Positions 1 through 7,354 of a stretch of DNA of 10,000 nt are shown here, piece by piece (position 1 is the first letter of the stretch; the number at the start of each line of letters is the position of its first letter). This stretch comes from Flavobacterium sp. (GTDB taxonomy: Bacteria; Bacteroidota; Bacteroidia; Flavobacteriales; Flavobacteriaceae), in assembly GCF_020217025.1 (NCBI RefSeq), contig NZ_JAIWOF010000052.1, positions 1 through 10,000 of the forward strand, written 5' to 3'. The notes under the pieces are model-generated. The model made no database searches, was not told the DNA's origin, and saw nothing but the letters and a program-made list of their open reading frames with translations. The translations under genes were made by a program, and so were the position numbers.

Positions 1-77
1 TTATTGCTGCTTTTAAAAAGAAATTTGGTACGACACCTAAAAAATATTTAATGAATTTGAATGCTAATATTGAATAG
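1..77 (+). CDS. AraC-family transcriptional regulator, C-terminal end (partial)
   Basis: The first bases hold the last 24 complete codons of a gene that begins before the window; the frame starts at base 3 and the stop is TAG at 75-77. The peptide reads through F-K-K-K-F-G-T-T-P-K-K-Y-L, which is the typical end of the second helix-turn-helix of the AraC/XylS family (F-x-x-x-F-G-x-x-P-x-x-Y). After it come only about ten poorly conserved residues, as is usual for this family. The protein would be a cytoplasmic DNA-binding activator or repressor; its sensing domain is outside the window. It lies 97 bases upstream of hemH on the same strand, so a role in heme gene control is possible but is inferred from position only. 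Confidence 0.75.
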   Translation, partial: IAAFKKKFGTTPKKYLMNLNANIE

Positions 78-174
78 TTCAATTATATTGATTTTGTAAA
101 TCGTATCATAGATAAAAAACGTATATAAAACTTTCCTTAAAAATAAGATTGATTACTTTTATAAAAAAAAGAAA
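70..174 (+). promoter_or_regulatory. hemH upstream region with weak promoter candidates
   Basis: This A/T-rich gap lies between the AraC-type gene and hemH. No hairpin terminator is visible, so read-through from the regulator gene is possible. Two near matches to the Bacteroidota -7 box TAnnTTTG are present, each with one mismatch: TGATTTTG at 89-96, with a TTG 16 bases upstream at 70-72, and TACTTTTA at 154-161, with no TTG at a good distance. The leader just before the hemH ATG is almost pure A, as usual in this phylum, and there is no Shine-Dalgarno sequence. Neither candidate is strong; the first is slightly better because it has a -33-like partner. Confidence 0.25.
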
Positions 175-1197
175 ATGAAAAAAGGAGTACTGTTAATTAA
201 TTTAGGTTCACCGGATAGCCCTGAGCCAAAAGATGTTAGAAAATATTTAGATGAATTTTTAATGGACGAACGCGTTATCGATGTCCCTTATTTACTTAGA
301 GCCTTACTAGTAAAAGGAATCATTTTAAATACTCGTCCAAAAAAATCAGCTAAAGCATACAAAAAAATTTGGTGGGAAGAAGGTTCACCATTAATTGTGT
401 TATCAAAACGATTACAAAATAAAGTTCAAGAACAAGTAAGTATTCCGGTTTCTTTAGCCATGCGTTATGGAAATCCAAGTATCGAATTTGGTTTAAAAGA
501 ATTACACAATCAAGGGGTTGATGAGGTTTTGTTAATTCCATTGTATCCTCAGTTTGCTATGGCAACAACTGAAACTATTTTAGTATTAGCCGAAGAAATT
601 CGCAAAAAACAATTCCCAAAAATGGAATTCACGGTTCTTCCAGCTTTTTATAACCAACCCGATTATGTTCGTGATTTATCTAACTCCATTAAAACGGCTT
701 TAGATAATTTCAAATCAGATTATTTATTGTTTTCGTATCATGGTGTTCCAGAGCGTCATATTAGAAAATCAGATGTAACAAAATCGCATTGTAAAATAGA
801 TGGAAGTTGTTGTAATACACCTTCAAAAGCACATGAATTCTGCTACCGTCATCAATGTTATGAAACTACTAAACAAGTGGCCGAATTTTTAGGTTTAGAA
901 GATGGAAAATACAGCACATCATTTCAATCACGTTTGGGTCGCGATCCTTGGTTGCAACCTTATACAGACGCTACTATTGATGGTTTAGCACAACAAGGAA
1001 TTAAGAATATAGCAGTGGTAACTCCAGCTTTTGTATCGGATTGTTTAGAAACTTTAGAAGAAATTGGAATGGAAGCAGCACATAGTTTTAAAGAAAACGG
1101 AGGTGAAAATTTCTTATCCATTCCATGTTTAAACGATAGTGAAGATTGGGTAAAAACCATGAGCCGTTGGATTGATCAATGGGCTTTTCAAAAATAA
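175..1197 (+). CDS. hemH: Ferrochelatase (protoporphyrin ferrochelatase)
   Basis: Inserts Fe2+ into protoporphyrin IX to give protoheme, the last step of the classical heme pathway, in the cytoplasm or at the inner membrane face. The 340-residue length is normal for the family. Visible marks are the N-terminal G-V-L-L-I-N-L-G-S-P (residues 4-13), the signature S-Y-H-G-V-P-E-R-H (187-195) with catalytic His189, S-F-Q-S-R-L-G-R-D-P-W-L (249-260), and F-V-S-D-C-L-E (286-292) with the second catalytic acid, probably Glu292. Five cysteines (206, 212, 213, 223, 228) sit between the His motif and the S-F-Q-S motif. This placement fits the known class of bacterial ferrochelatases, as in Myxococcus xanthus, that bind a [2Fe-2S] cluster through four cysteines in one internal segment; that it does so here is inferred. 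The ATG follows an A-rich leader and the gene is first in a tight five-gene run. Confidence 0.97.
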   Translation: MKKGVLLINLGSPDSPEPKDVRKYLDEFLMDERVIDVPYLLRALLVKGIILNTRPKKSAKAYKKIWWEEGSPLIVLSKRLQNKVQEQVSIPVSLAMRYGNPSIEFGLKELHNQGVDEVLLIPLYPQFAMATTETILVLAEEIRKKQFPKMEFTVLPAFYNQPDYVRDLSNSIKTALDNFKSDYLLFSYHGVPERHIRKSDVTKSHCKIDGSCCNTPSKAHEFCYRHQCYETTKQVAEFLGLEDGKYSTSFQSRLGRDPWLQPYTDATIDGLAQQGIKNIAVVTPAFVSDCLETLEEIGMEAAHSFKENGGENFLSIPCLNDSEDWVKTMSRWIDQWAFQK

Positions 1198-1202
1198 TAT
1201 AA

Positions 1203-1757
1203 ATGGAATTATACAATTACATAAAATCGTTGCATTTAATCTTTGTTGTTACTTGGTTTGCTGGGTTGTTTTATATTGTTAGATTATTTGTTTATCACGC
1301 AGAGGCTAAACAAAAACCACAACCTGAACAAGACATATTGATTAAACAATATCAATTAATGCAATATCGTTTGTGGTATATTATTACTTGGCCAAGTGCT
1401 GTTTTAGCAAGTATTTTTGCTTTTTGGATGTTGTTTTTTACTGAAGTAGGTAAGGTTTGGTTAACCCAACCATGGATGCATGTAAAATTAGCGTTTGTGT
1501 TTTTATTGTATTTGTATCATTTAAAATGCCACCAAATATTTAAACAATTAGAAAAAAATGAGGTAAAACACACATCAAGTTTTTTTAGAATTTGGAACGA
1601 AGGTGCTACTATTATTCTTTTTGCTGTAGTTTTTTTAGTAATTTTAAAGAATGCAATTAATTGGATTTTTGGAGTTGTTGGTATTCTTACTTTTTCAATT
1701 CTATTAATGTTAGGATTTAAATTATACAAGAAAATCCGAGAAAAAAATAACAGCTAA
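1203..1757 (+). CDS. hemJ: HemJ-type protoporphyrinogen IX oxidase (CopD-like membrane protein)
   Basis: An integral membrane protein of 184 residues that matches the HemJ family (formerly UPF0093). HemJ oxidises protoporphyrinogen IX to protoporphyrin IX, the step just before ferrochelatase. Visible family features are K-S-L-H (8-11) with the conserved His11, the W-F-A-G-L-F-Y segment (18-24) followed by R27 and Y31-H32-A-E, the W-x-H-V-K motif (91-95) before Y105-H106, and F-R-I-W-N-E (128-133). Hydrophobic segments lie near 5-29, 57-78, 93-110, 135-149 and 152-172. It starts 5 bases after the hemH stop, so the two genes are surely co-transcribed, and the adjacency of consecutive pathway steps strengthens the call. 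Automatic pipelines often label such proteins CopD family; the small size and His11 motif favour HemJ over a copper-resistance protein. Confidence 0.88.
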   Translation: MELYNYIKSLHLIFVVTWFAGLFYIVRLFVYHAEAKQKPQPEQDILIKQYQLMQYRLWYIITWPSAVLASIFAFWMLFFTEVGKVWLTQPWMHVKLAFVFLLYLYHLKCHQIFKQLEKNEVKHTSSFFRIWNEGATIILFAVVFLVILKNAINWIFGVVGILTFSILLMLGFKLYKKIREKNNS

Positions 1758-1772
1758 ATTTTAGCACAACGA

Positions 1773-3242
1773 ATGGATAGAATATTAAACTTTAAGAACC
1801 TTTCCTTGCGTGTAAGAATATTTCTTTCCATGATATTCTTGACGTTAATTGCATCTGTTCTTATTGCTGCAGTTTCTATTTATCAATTTAGAAAAGAAGC
1901 ACGTGAATACCACCAAGATCGATTAGAAAGAAAAGAAGCTGCTATTGCAGAGCATATTAATTATGTGCTTCAAACCACTACTTATCCACTTACAACAGAA
2001 AATATTCCATTAATTTTTAAAGATAAAATTTTTGAATTAGCGGATATTCATAGTATGGAAATTAATTTTTTCGATTTGAAAGGAAAACTGTTAATTTCGT
2101 CAAAAGCTATTTTTAAGTTTGATAAAGACAAACCTAAAATCAATCCATCCACATTAAAAATTATTCAATCTTCATTGGATAAACGTTACATAGAATTTTC
2201 AAAAATTGACGGTCAATCGTTTCGTTCTTCTTACTCTTATTTAAAGGATACCAAGTTTAAACCCATGGGGATTTTAAATTTACCATATGAAGAAAACACC
2301 GAGTTTTACGATAATGAAGTTCAAAATTTCTTAATTCGATTTGGACAGGTGTATATTTTCATGTTTTTAATTTCAATTATTCTTTCCTACTTCTTATCAA
2401 GTTACATTACAAAATCGTTGAAGATTATTAGCGATAAAATTGAAGAAACACAATTGAATCAACGCAATGAGAAAATTGTAATTGAAGATGGAAGTAAAGA
2501 GATCAACTTGTTGATTAAATCATATAATACTATGGTTGACAAGTTAGAAGAAAGTGCTACGATTTTAGCTCAAAGTGAAAGAGAACAAGCTTGGCGCGAA
2601 ATGGCAAAACAAGTAGCACATGAAATCAAAAATCCACTAACACCAATGCGATTAACTGTGCAAAGTTTTCAAAGAAAATTTGACCCCAATGATCCAAATA
2701 TAACCCAAAAATTAGACGATTATACTAAAACTATTTTACAACAAATTGATACGATGACGGCTGTTGCGGGTGCTTTTTCAAATTTTGCAACGATGCCAGC
2801 ACAACAGAATGAAACGTTAAATGTAGTTCGAATTGTAAAAATGGCGCTAGAAATTTTTAATGAAGATTACATTCAGTTTTCAGCATTGGAAGACGAAATT
2901 ATTGCCAAATTAGATCGAACACAATTAATTCGTGTGATTACGAATTTGGTAAAAAATGCTATTCAAGCCATACCAGAAGAGCAAGAAAATAAATTGGTTT
3001 TTGTTACCGTTTTTAGACAAGATAACGAGGTTAAAATTGCAGTAAAAGACAACGGAAAAGGAATTTCAAAAGAAAATCAGGAACGCGTTTTTGAACCAAA
3101 ATTCACTACAAAATCAAGCGGAATGGGACTTGGTTTGGCCATTATTAAAAATATTATAGAAAATTATAACGGAACGATTACCTTTGAAACGGAACCTAAT
3201 GTGGGAACTGAATTTTTGGTTTCTTTCCCAATAAATAAATAA
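1773..3242 (+). CDS. NtrY-like membrane sensor histidine kinase
   Basis: A 489-residue two-component sensor kinase. The order is: short cytoplasmic N-terminus, membrane segment about 17-38, a periplasmic region of about 150 residues (39-188) with no domain I recognise, second membrane segment about 191-212, a HAMP-like linker to about 262, then dimerisation and catalytic domains. The H-box is H-E-I-K-N-P (283-288) with phospho-acceptor His283, followed by L-T-P-M-R-L, the form found in NtrY-type kinases. The N-box N-L-V-K-N-A-I-Q-A (391-399), G1 box D-N-G-K-G (426-430), F-box F-E-P-K-F (440-444) and G2 box G-M-G-L-G-L (450-455) are all intact, so it should be an active kinase. No response regulator gene is in the window, so its partner is elsewhere. 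It starts 15 bases after hemJ and ends 15 bases before the hydratase gene, so it probably belongs to the hemH transcript. Confidence 0.93.
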   Translation: MDRILNFKNLSLRVRIFLSMIFLTLIASVLIAAVSIYQFRKEAREYHQDRLERKEAAIAEHINYVLQTTTYPLTTENIPLIFKDKIFELADIHSMEINFFDLKGKLLISSKAIFKFDKDKPKINPSTLKIIQSSLDKRYIEFSKIDGQSFRSSYSYLKDTKFKPMGILNLPYEENTEFYDNEVQNFLIRFGQVYIFMFLISIILSYFLSSYITKSLKIISDKIEETQLNQRNEKIVIEDGSKEINLLIKSYNTMVDKLEESATILAQSEREQAWREMAKQVAHEIKNPLTPMRLTVQSFQRKFDPNDPNITQKLDDYTKTILQQIDTMTAVAGAFSNFATMPAQQNETLNVVRIVKMALEIFNEDYIQFSALEDEIIAKLDRTQLIRVITNLVKNAIQAIPEEQENKLVFVTVFRQDNEVKIAVKDNGKGISKENQERVFEPKFTTKSSGMGLGLAIIKNIIENYNGTITFETEPNVGTEFLVSFPINK

Positions 3243-3257
3243 TCAAAACAAACAAAA

Positions 3258-4034
3258 ATGGAAAATATTCTTATTGAAAAACAAGATGCTATTGCAATTG
3301 TAACGATTAACAGACCAACAAAGTTAAACGCCTTAAATAAGGCAACTATTCAAGAATTACACGATGGATTTAAATCGTTAAACGAAGATAAATCTATAAA
3401 AGCAATTATTGTAACGGGTAGTGGAGAAAAAGCTTTTGTAGCAGGAGCCGATATTTCAGAATTTGCCAATTTTTCAGTAGAAGAAGGTGGGAAATTAGCT
3501 GCTGAAGGACAAAGATTGTTGTTTGATTTTGTGCAAAATTTAAGCACTCCAGTAATTGCAGCTGTAAACGGTTTTGCTTTAGGAGGTGGACTAGAATTAG
3601 CGATGTCATGTCATTTTAGAGTAGCATCAGATAACGCAAAAATGGGATTACCTGAAGTAACGTTAGGAGTTATTCCGGGTTATGGAGGAACACAACGTTT
3701 ATCTCAATTAGTAGGAAAAGGTCGTGCTATGGAAATGATTATGACTGCTGGCATGATTGATGCAGAAACCGCTAAAAACTACGGCTTAGTGAACCATGTT
3801 GTTCCGCAAGCAGAATTGTTAGAATTGGCTACAGGAATTGCAACAAAAATCACAAAAAATTCAAGTGTTGCTATCGCAAAAGCAATTGAAGCTATTAATG
3901 CCAATTTTGAAGACGGTACAAACGGTTATGAAGTTGAAATTAAAAACTTTGGTCTTTCTTTCGGAACAGAAGATTTTAAAGAAGGAACAACGGCGTTTTT
4001 AGAGAAACGTAAAGCAGAGTTTCCAGGTAAATAA
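3258..4034 (+). CDS. Enoyl-CoA hydratase (crotonase family)
   Basis: A soluble 258-residue protein, the standard length of a single-domain crotonase. These enzymes add water to trans-2-enoyl-CoA in beta-oxidation or related acyl-CoA breakdown. Both catalytic glutamates of true hydratases can be placed by comparison with the rat enzyme: Glu113 in G-G-G-L-E-L (109-114) and Glu133 in L-P-E-V-T-L-G (131-137). The oxyanion hole is formed by Ala64 in A-G-A-D-I (62-66) and Gly110. The C-terminal F-K-E-G-T-T-A-F-L-E-K-R (240-251) is also typical. With both glutamates kept, hydratase activity is more likely than an isomerase or decarboxylase, but the chain length used and the pathway (fatty acid, butanoyl-CoA or phenylacetate) cannot be read from the sequence, so I give no symbol. 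It lies within the tight gene run behind the kinase, with no other fatty acid breakdown gene beside it. Confidence 0.93.
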   Translation: MENILIEKQDAIAIVTINRPTKLNALNKATIQELHDGFKSLNEDKSIKAIIVTGSGEKAFVAGADISEFANFSVEEGGKLAAEGQRLLFDFVQNLSTPVIAAVNGFALGGGLELAMSCHFRVASDNAKMGLPEVTLGVIPGYGGTQRLSQLVGKGRAMEMIMTAGMIDAETAKNYGLVNHVVPQAELLELATGIATKITKNSSVAIAKAIEAINANFEDGTNGYEVEIKNFGLSFGTEDFKEGTTAFLEKRKAEFPGK

Positions 4035-4049
4035 ATTAAATTAATAAAT

Positions 4050-5603
4050 ATGAAAATTTTTTTAACGGTTTTAATTATAAGCCTTTCGATTACTAATTTT
4101 TATGCTCAGGAAATTCCAAATAGTATAATAAAAAGTGAAGTTTTTAAAGATGAATACAAACATTCTTCTATTGTTTTGGTTGAAGATGACGGAAATGACG
4201 GTGTTTTTATTGTAAGAAGTTATGCAGGAGGTTTGTTTTCCTCAGGAGCTGGATATTATTTTGAACATTACGATTCAAATTTGAAATTAATTAAAGAATA
4301 TGAATATGAAATGAAACGCTCTGATATTGAAAAATATGGTTCAATTTTAGGTGTTATCATGAATGGAGATCAAGTTAGTTTAATTGATTTTGTATATAAT
4401 ACAAAGGATAAAGCTTTTGTTTGTTCAGCATTAACTTCAAGCATCAATGAGTTTAAATTTAATAAAAAAGAACTTTTCAGAATCGCTAGTGAAGATGTAA
4501 TGAAATCGCAATGGTTTGGAGATAATCAATTTGATGGAGATTCAGGAACAAACTTTATAGTTAATGAAGACAAAACAGCATTTGCCATTACCATTGATAT
4601 TAAAGATAAGAATACAGAAACACACAAAGTATTTTTATTTGACAACAAGTTGAACAAAAATATTGAACACAATTTTAAACGAGATATCAAAGATAAAAAG
4701 TTTGTATACGAAAATATCGATGTTTCAAAAGATGGAAAGAATCTATATCTTTTAGGTAAGGTTTTTACAGAAGAGAAAAAGAAGAAAAAAGAAGGTGGAA
4801 AATATCAGTATGAGTTAACCAGAATTAGTAATGAAGGTCAAGCAACACAAGTTTTTGACACTGATGAACATTTTTCGGGATCATTAAAAACAATTGTTTT
4901 TCAAGATAAATTAACCTGTATTGGTTTTTATTCTGATAGAAAAGATTATCGCTTTAAAGGAATTAGTTATTTTGAACTAGACCCTATCACTTTAGCAATT
5001 CGTAAATCGAAATACAATCCATTTACTGAGCAATTTATGATTGACAAATATGGAAAAAATAAAGATAAAGAATTGAAAAATTTATCTTTTAGAGGTATTT
5101 TGATAACACAGCAAAATGAAATTGTTTTTAATGCGGAAGAATACTATATGACGTCACATTATCATATGACGCCAAATGGCGGTGGCGGTTATTGGACATA
5201 TGTATATCATTACGATGATATTGTAAGTGCAAAAATGGCAAATGATGGAAGCATTATTTGGGCTAGAAATATTAATAAGCGTCAATCAACAGGAGGAGAT
5301 GATTCTTATATTTCGTATACCTCTACTATTAAAGGAAACGATACGTACTTTTTTATCAACACAGGCGAAAAAGTAAAGAAATTAAGTAACGATAGAATTC
5401 AATTTGGTCAAACAAGCACTAAAAGATCTAATCTTAATGTAATAAGAATTACTCCAGATGGAAATTTTAGTTTTCAAGAAATTTTAGATGATAAAGCAAA
5501 TGAAGTACCATTTATGGTTTCGGATGGTGCACTTTCTAAAAATTCTGTTTATTTCATAGGTCGAAAAGGCAAGAAAAAACAACTACTAAAAGTTACTTTA
5601 TAA
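4050..5603 (+). CDS. Secreted protein of unknown function, beta-rich
   Basis: I do not recognise a characterised family. The 517-residue product begins with a clear Sec signal peptide (Lys2, hydrophobic core 4-15, likely cut after Ala19 in F-Y-A before Gln20), and a Gln at the new N-terminus is common in this family of bacteria. There is no lipobox, no later membrane segment and no C-terminal secretion-system sorting domain that I can see. The mature part has many short alternating hydrophobic stretches separated by N-D-G or K-D-G turns (for example around 225-236, 396-404 and 463-476), which suggests repeated beta-strands, perhaps a propeller-like fold; this is an inference. Odd features are a run of five lysines at 243-247 and an aromatic, glycine-rich patch with four glycines at 377-380. 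It starts 15 bases after the hydratase gene and is the last gene before the terminator. Confidence 0.85.
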   Translation: MKIFLTVLIISLSITNFYAQEIPNSIIKSEVFKDEYKHSSIVLVEDDGNDGVFIVRSYAGGLFSSGAGYYFEHYDSNLKLIKEYEYEMKRSDIEKYGSILGVIMNGDQVSLIDFVYNTKDKAFVCSALTSSINEFKFNKKELFRIASEDVMKSQWFGDNQFDGDSGTNFIVNEDKTAFAITIDIKDKNTETHKVFLFDNKLNKNIEHNFKRDIKDKKFVYENIDVSKDGKNLYLLGKVFTEEKKKKKEGGKYQYELTRISNEGQATQVFDTDEHFSGSLKTIVFQDKLTCIGFYSDRKDYRFKGISYFELDPITLAIRKSKYNPFTEQFMIDKYGKNKDKELKNLSFRGILITQQNEIVFNAEEYYMTSHYHMTPNGGGGYWTYVYHYDDIVSAKMANDGSIIWARNINKRQSTGGDDSYISYTSTIKGNDTYFFINTGEKVKKLSNDRIQFGQTSTKRSNLNVIRITPDGNFSFQEILDDKANEVPFMVSDGALSKNSVYFIGRKGKKKQLLKVTL

Positions 5604-5637
5604 AAAAAAGGAGATTGTGAAAACAATCTCCTTTTTT
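5604..5637. terminator. Bidirectional intrinsic terminator between convergent genes
   Basis: A perfect 9-base-pair stem, GGAGATTGT (5610-5618) with ACAATCTCC (5623-5631), closes a GAAA loop (a GNRA tetraloop) at 5619-5622. It is flanked by an A-run on the left (5602-5609) and six T on the right (5632-5637), so a U-tract follows the hairpin on both strands. It begins at the stop codon of the secreted-protein gene. The stop codon of the HD-domain gene on the other strand (5636-5638) overlaps the right-hand T-run. Confidence 0.92.
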
Positions 5638-6280
5638 ATTCCTGTCCATCCCATTCAGCATAAAATTGACTCAAAAACGTTACCATAAAATCGTGGCGTT
5701 TTTGGGCGATTTTTTTACCTGTTTCGGTATTCATTTTATCTTTAAGAAGTAGAAGTTTTTCGTAGAAATGATTCAAAGTTGGCGACTCGCTATTCTTATA
5801 CTCTTCCTTACTCATATTCAAATTGGGTTGAATATTAGGATTGTACAATGGTCGATTTTTAAAACCTCCATAATTAAAAGTACGAGCAATTCCAATCGCG
5901 CCAAGCGCATCCAATCGATCGGCATCTTGAACGATTTCTAATTCTTTTGAGTGAAAATCTTTTTCGAAATTCCCGCCTTTAAACGAAATGTTTTCAATAA
6001 TCGCAATCACATGTGAAATGATAGCTTCAGAAACATTTTGGGATTCCAAAAAAGTTCTTGCTGTTTTTGGTCCAACGGATTCATCACCACCATGAAATTT
6101 AGAATCTGCAATATCGTGTAAAAGTGCACCAAGCTTTACTACGGTTAAATCACATTCTTCGCCTTCGGCAATTAATAAAGCATTTTTATAAACTCGTTCA
6201 ATGTGAAACCAATCGTGACCGCCCTCAGCATGAGTTAGTTGATTCTTTACAAAAAGTATAGTATTATTGATAATTTGCAT
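5636..6280 (-). CDS. HD-domain phosphohydrolase (YedJ/YpgQ-like)
   Basis: A 214-residue cytoplasmic HD-superfamily metal-dependent phosphohydrolase. The N-terminal G-H-D-W-F-H-I-E-R-V (21-30) supplies metal ligand His26, L-L-H-D-I-A-D (53-59) supplies the His55-Asp56 doublet, and D-A-D-R-L-D-A-L-G (119-127) supplies the distal Asp, probably Asp121. This arrangement and length resemble the E. coli YedJ and B. subtilis YpgQ group; YpgQ is known to hydrolyse dNTPs to dNMP and pyrophosphate. Activity on nucleotides here is inferred from that resemblance, and another phosphoester substrate is possible. All metal-binding residues are present. The gene is convergent with the secreted-protein gene and lies downstream of the desaturase gene, from which a terminator separates it. 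No clear promoter box is visible in the short gap before its ATG, so it may also depend on read-through. Confidence 0.85.
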   Translation of the reverse strand: MQIINNTILFVKNQLTHAEGGHDWFHIERVYKNALLIAEGEECDLTVVKLGALLHDIADSKFHGGDESVGPKTARTFLESQNVSEAIISHVIAIIENISFKGGNFEKDFHSKELEIVQDADRLDALGAIGIARTFNYGGFKNRPLYNPNIQPNLNMSKEEYKNSESPTLNHFYEKLLLLKDKMNTETGKKIAQKRHDFMVTFLSQFYAEWDGQE

Positions 6281-6293
6281 GGTTCTAATTTAC

Positions 6294-6329
6294 AAAAAAA
6301 AATTCCAAACTCATAATCGAATTTGGAAT
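6294..6329 (-). terminator. Intrinsic terminator after the desaturase gene
   Basis: An 8-base-pair stem (ATTCCAAA at 6302-6309 with TTTGGAAT at 6322-6329) closes a 12-base loop. Read on the minus strand, it lies 21 bases after the desaturase stop codon and is followed at once by a run of T, seen as A at 6294-6301 on the plus strand. The stem has only two G-C pairs, so termination may be partial, which would let some transcripts continue into the HD-domain gene. Confidence 0.65.
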
Positions 6330-6350
6330 CTTAAATTTATTTTTTGAACG

Positions 6351-7349
6351 TTATTTTACTAAGGCAGGTTGTACCCATTTAAAAAGTTGTCCTTCAGCAG
6401 GAACTACCAATCGTTCAGAAATTCTTGTCATTCTTTCAGGTAATTTCATTAAATAATCTCTAGCTTTTTCAGCTTCATCGCTAAGATTGGTAATTTTATC
6501 GATTTCCCATTTCTCATTCAATTTTTTTAGAATATCTACATAATCCATCGCTGTGTAAACACCTAAACGTTGTGCTGATTCTGAGAATTTTTCAAATGCA
6601 GTTCCAATACTTTCTCCTGATTCTCTAATCAAATGCGCTGGCATCGTAATTTTTTTCTTCATCATGTATTGAAACGACAACATCATTTCACTTGGATCTA
6701 TTTCAAAAATACGTTTCACAAATTCGCTATACGCTAAGTGATGACGCATTTCGTCTCCAGCAATTAAATTACACATTTTATGTAGTTTTTTATCGCCAAA
6801 TTTTTTAGCCATTTGAGCCACACGATTGTGCGAAACATAAGTTGCTAATTCTTGGAAACTAGTAAAAACAAAGTTTTTATAAGGATCTCTATCGGTTCCT
6901 GGGTCAAAACCATCGTTAATTAAATGCTGTGTTGTAATTTCAACTTCACGCATATTTACTCTTCCCGAAAGGTATAAGTATTTGTTTAAAACATCTCCGT
7001 GACGGTTTTCTTCACCAGTCCATTGGCGTAACCATTTTGCCCAACCGTTATCACCATTTTCTCCTTTCTGCGAAACACCTTCAACATCCATTAACCAAGT
7101 TTCATATGTAGGTAAAGCTTCTTCGGTAATTGTGTCACCAACTAAAACTACCCAAAAATCATAAGGTAAATCTTTTGCGATTTCACGCAGTTCTTTTACT
7201 TCTTCTAAGAAATTTTCTTTTGATGAATCAGGTAATAAATCGGTAGGTTGCCAAATTTTTTCGACAGGAATTAAGAATTCTTCCATGAAATGATCCACTT
7301 TTTTTTCCAAAAATTGCATCACTTCTAAACGGACATTTTGAATAGACAT
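6351..7349 (-). CDS. Acyl-ACP desaturase, soluble plant-type diiron enzyme
   Basis: A soluble 332-residue acyl-[acyl-carrier-protein] desaturase of the stearoyl-ACP 9-desaturase family, which puts a cis double bond into an acyl chain still bound to ACP, using O2 and reduced ferredoxin. The similarity to the castor enzyme is extensive: I-T-E-E-A-L-P-T-Y (74-82), E-E-N-R-H-G-D (113-119), then L-N-K-Y-L-Y-L-S-G-R-V (121-131), T-S-F-Q-E (163-167) and D-E-M-R-H (199-203). All six diiron ligands fall at a constant offset of 29 from the castor numbering: Glu76, Glu114, His117, Glu167, Glu200 and His203. The plastid transit peptide of plant enzymes is absent, as expected. Double-bond position and chain preference cannot be told from the sequence. 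It begins 5 bases after the acyltransferase gene, so the two form an operon that would desaturate acyl groups and place them in phospholipid. Confidence 0.96.
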   Translation of the reverse strand: MSIQNVRLEVMQFLEKKVDHFMEEFLIPVEKIWQPTDLLPDSSKENFLEEVKELREIAKDLPYDFWVVLVGDTITEEALPTYETWLMDVEGVSQKGENGDNGWAKWLRQWTGEENRHGDVLNKYLYLSGRVNMREVEITTQHLINDGFDPGTDRDPYKNFVFTSFQELATYVSHNRVAQMAKKFGDKKLHKMCNLIAGDEMRHHLAYSEFVKRIFEIDPSEMMLSFQYMMKKKITMPAHLIRESGESIGTAFEKFSESAQRLGVYTAMDYVDILKKLNEKWEIDKITNLSDEAEKARDYLMKLPERMTRISERLVVPAEGQLFKWVQPALVK

Positions 7350-7354
7350 AGGGG

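Noticed and set aside
101..125. Two CGTAT copies 18 bases apart upstream of hemH as a possible AraC-type operator
   Set aside because: Only five bases repeat exactly in very A/T-rich sequence, and AraC-family half-sites are longer; chance is a sufficient explanation.
1203..1757. Copper-resistance protein CopD
   Set aside because: The length, the N-terminal His11 motif, the W-F-A-G-L-F-Y segment and the position behind ferrochelatase fit HemJ better.
5146..5172. Repeated ATATGACG and the palindrome TGACGTCA
   Set aside because: Both lie within the secreted-protein gene and reflect the repeated Tyr/His-Met-Thr codons there; no regulatory role is indicated.
6281..6303. TAAATTAG on the minus strand as a -7 box for the HD-domain gene
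   Set aside because: It has one mismatch, lies only about 5 bases before the ATG, and the TTTG upstream is too close and lies in a terminator stem.
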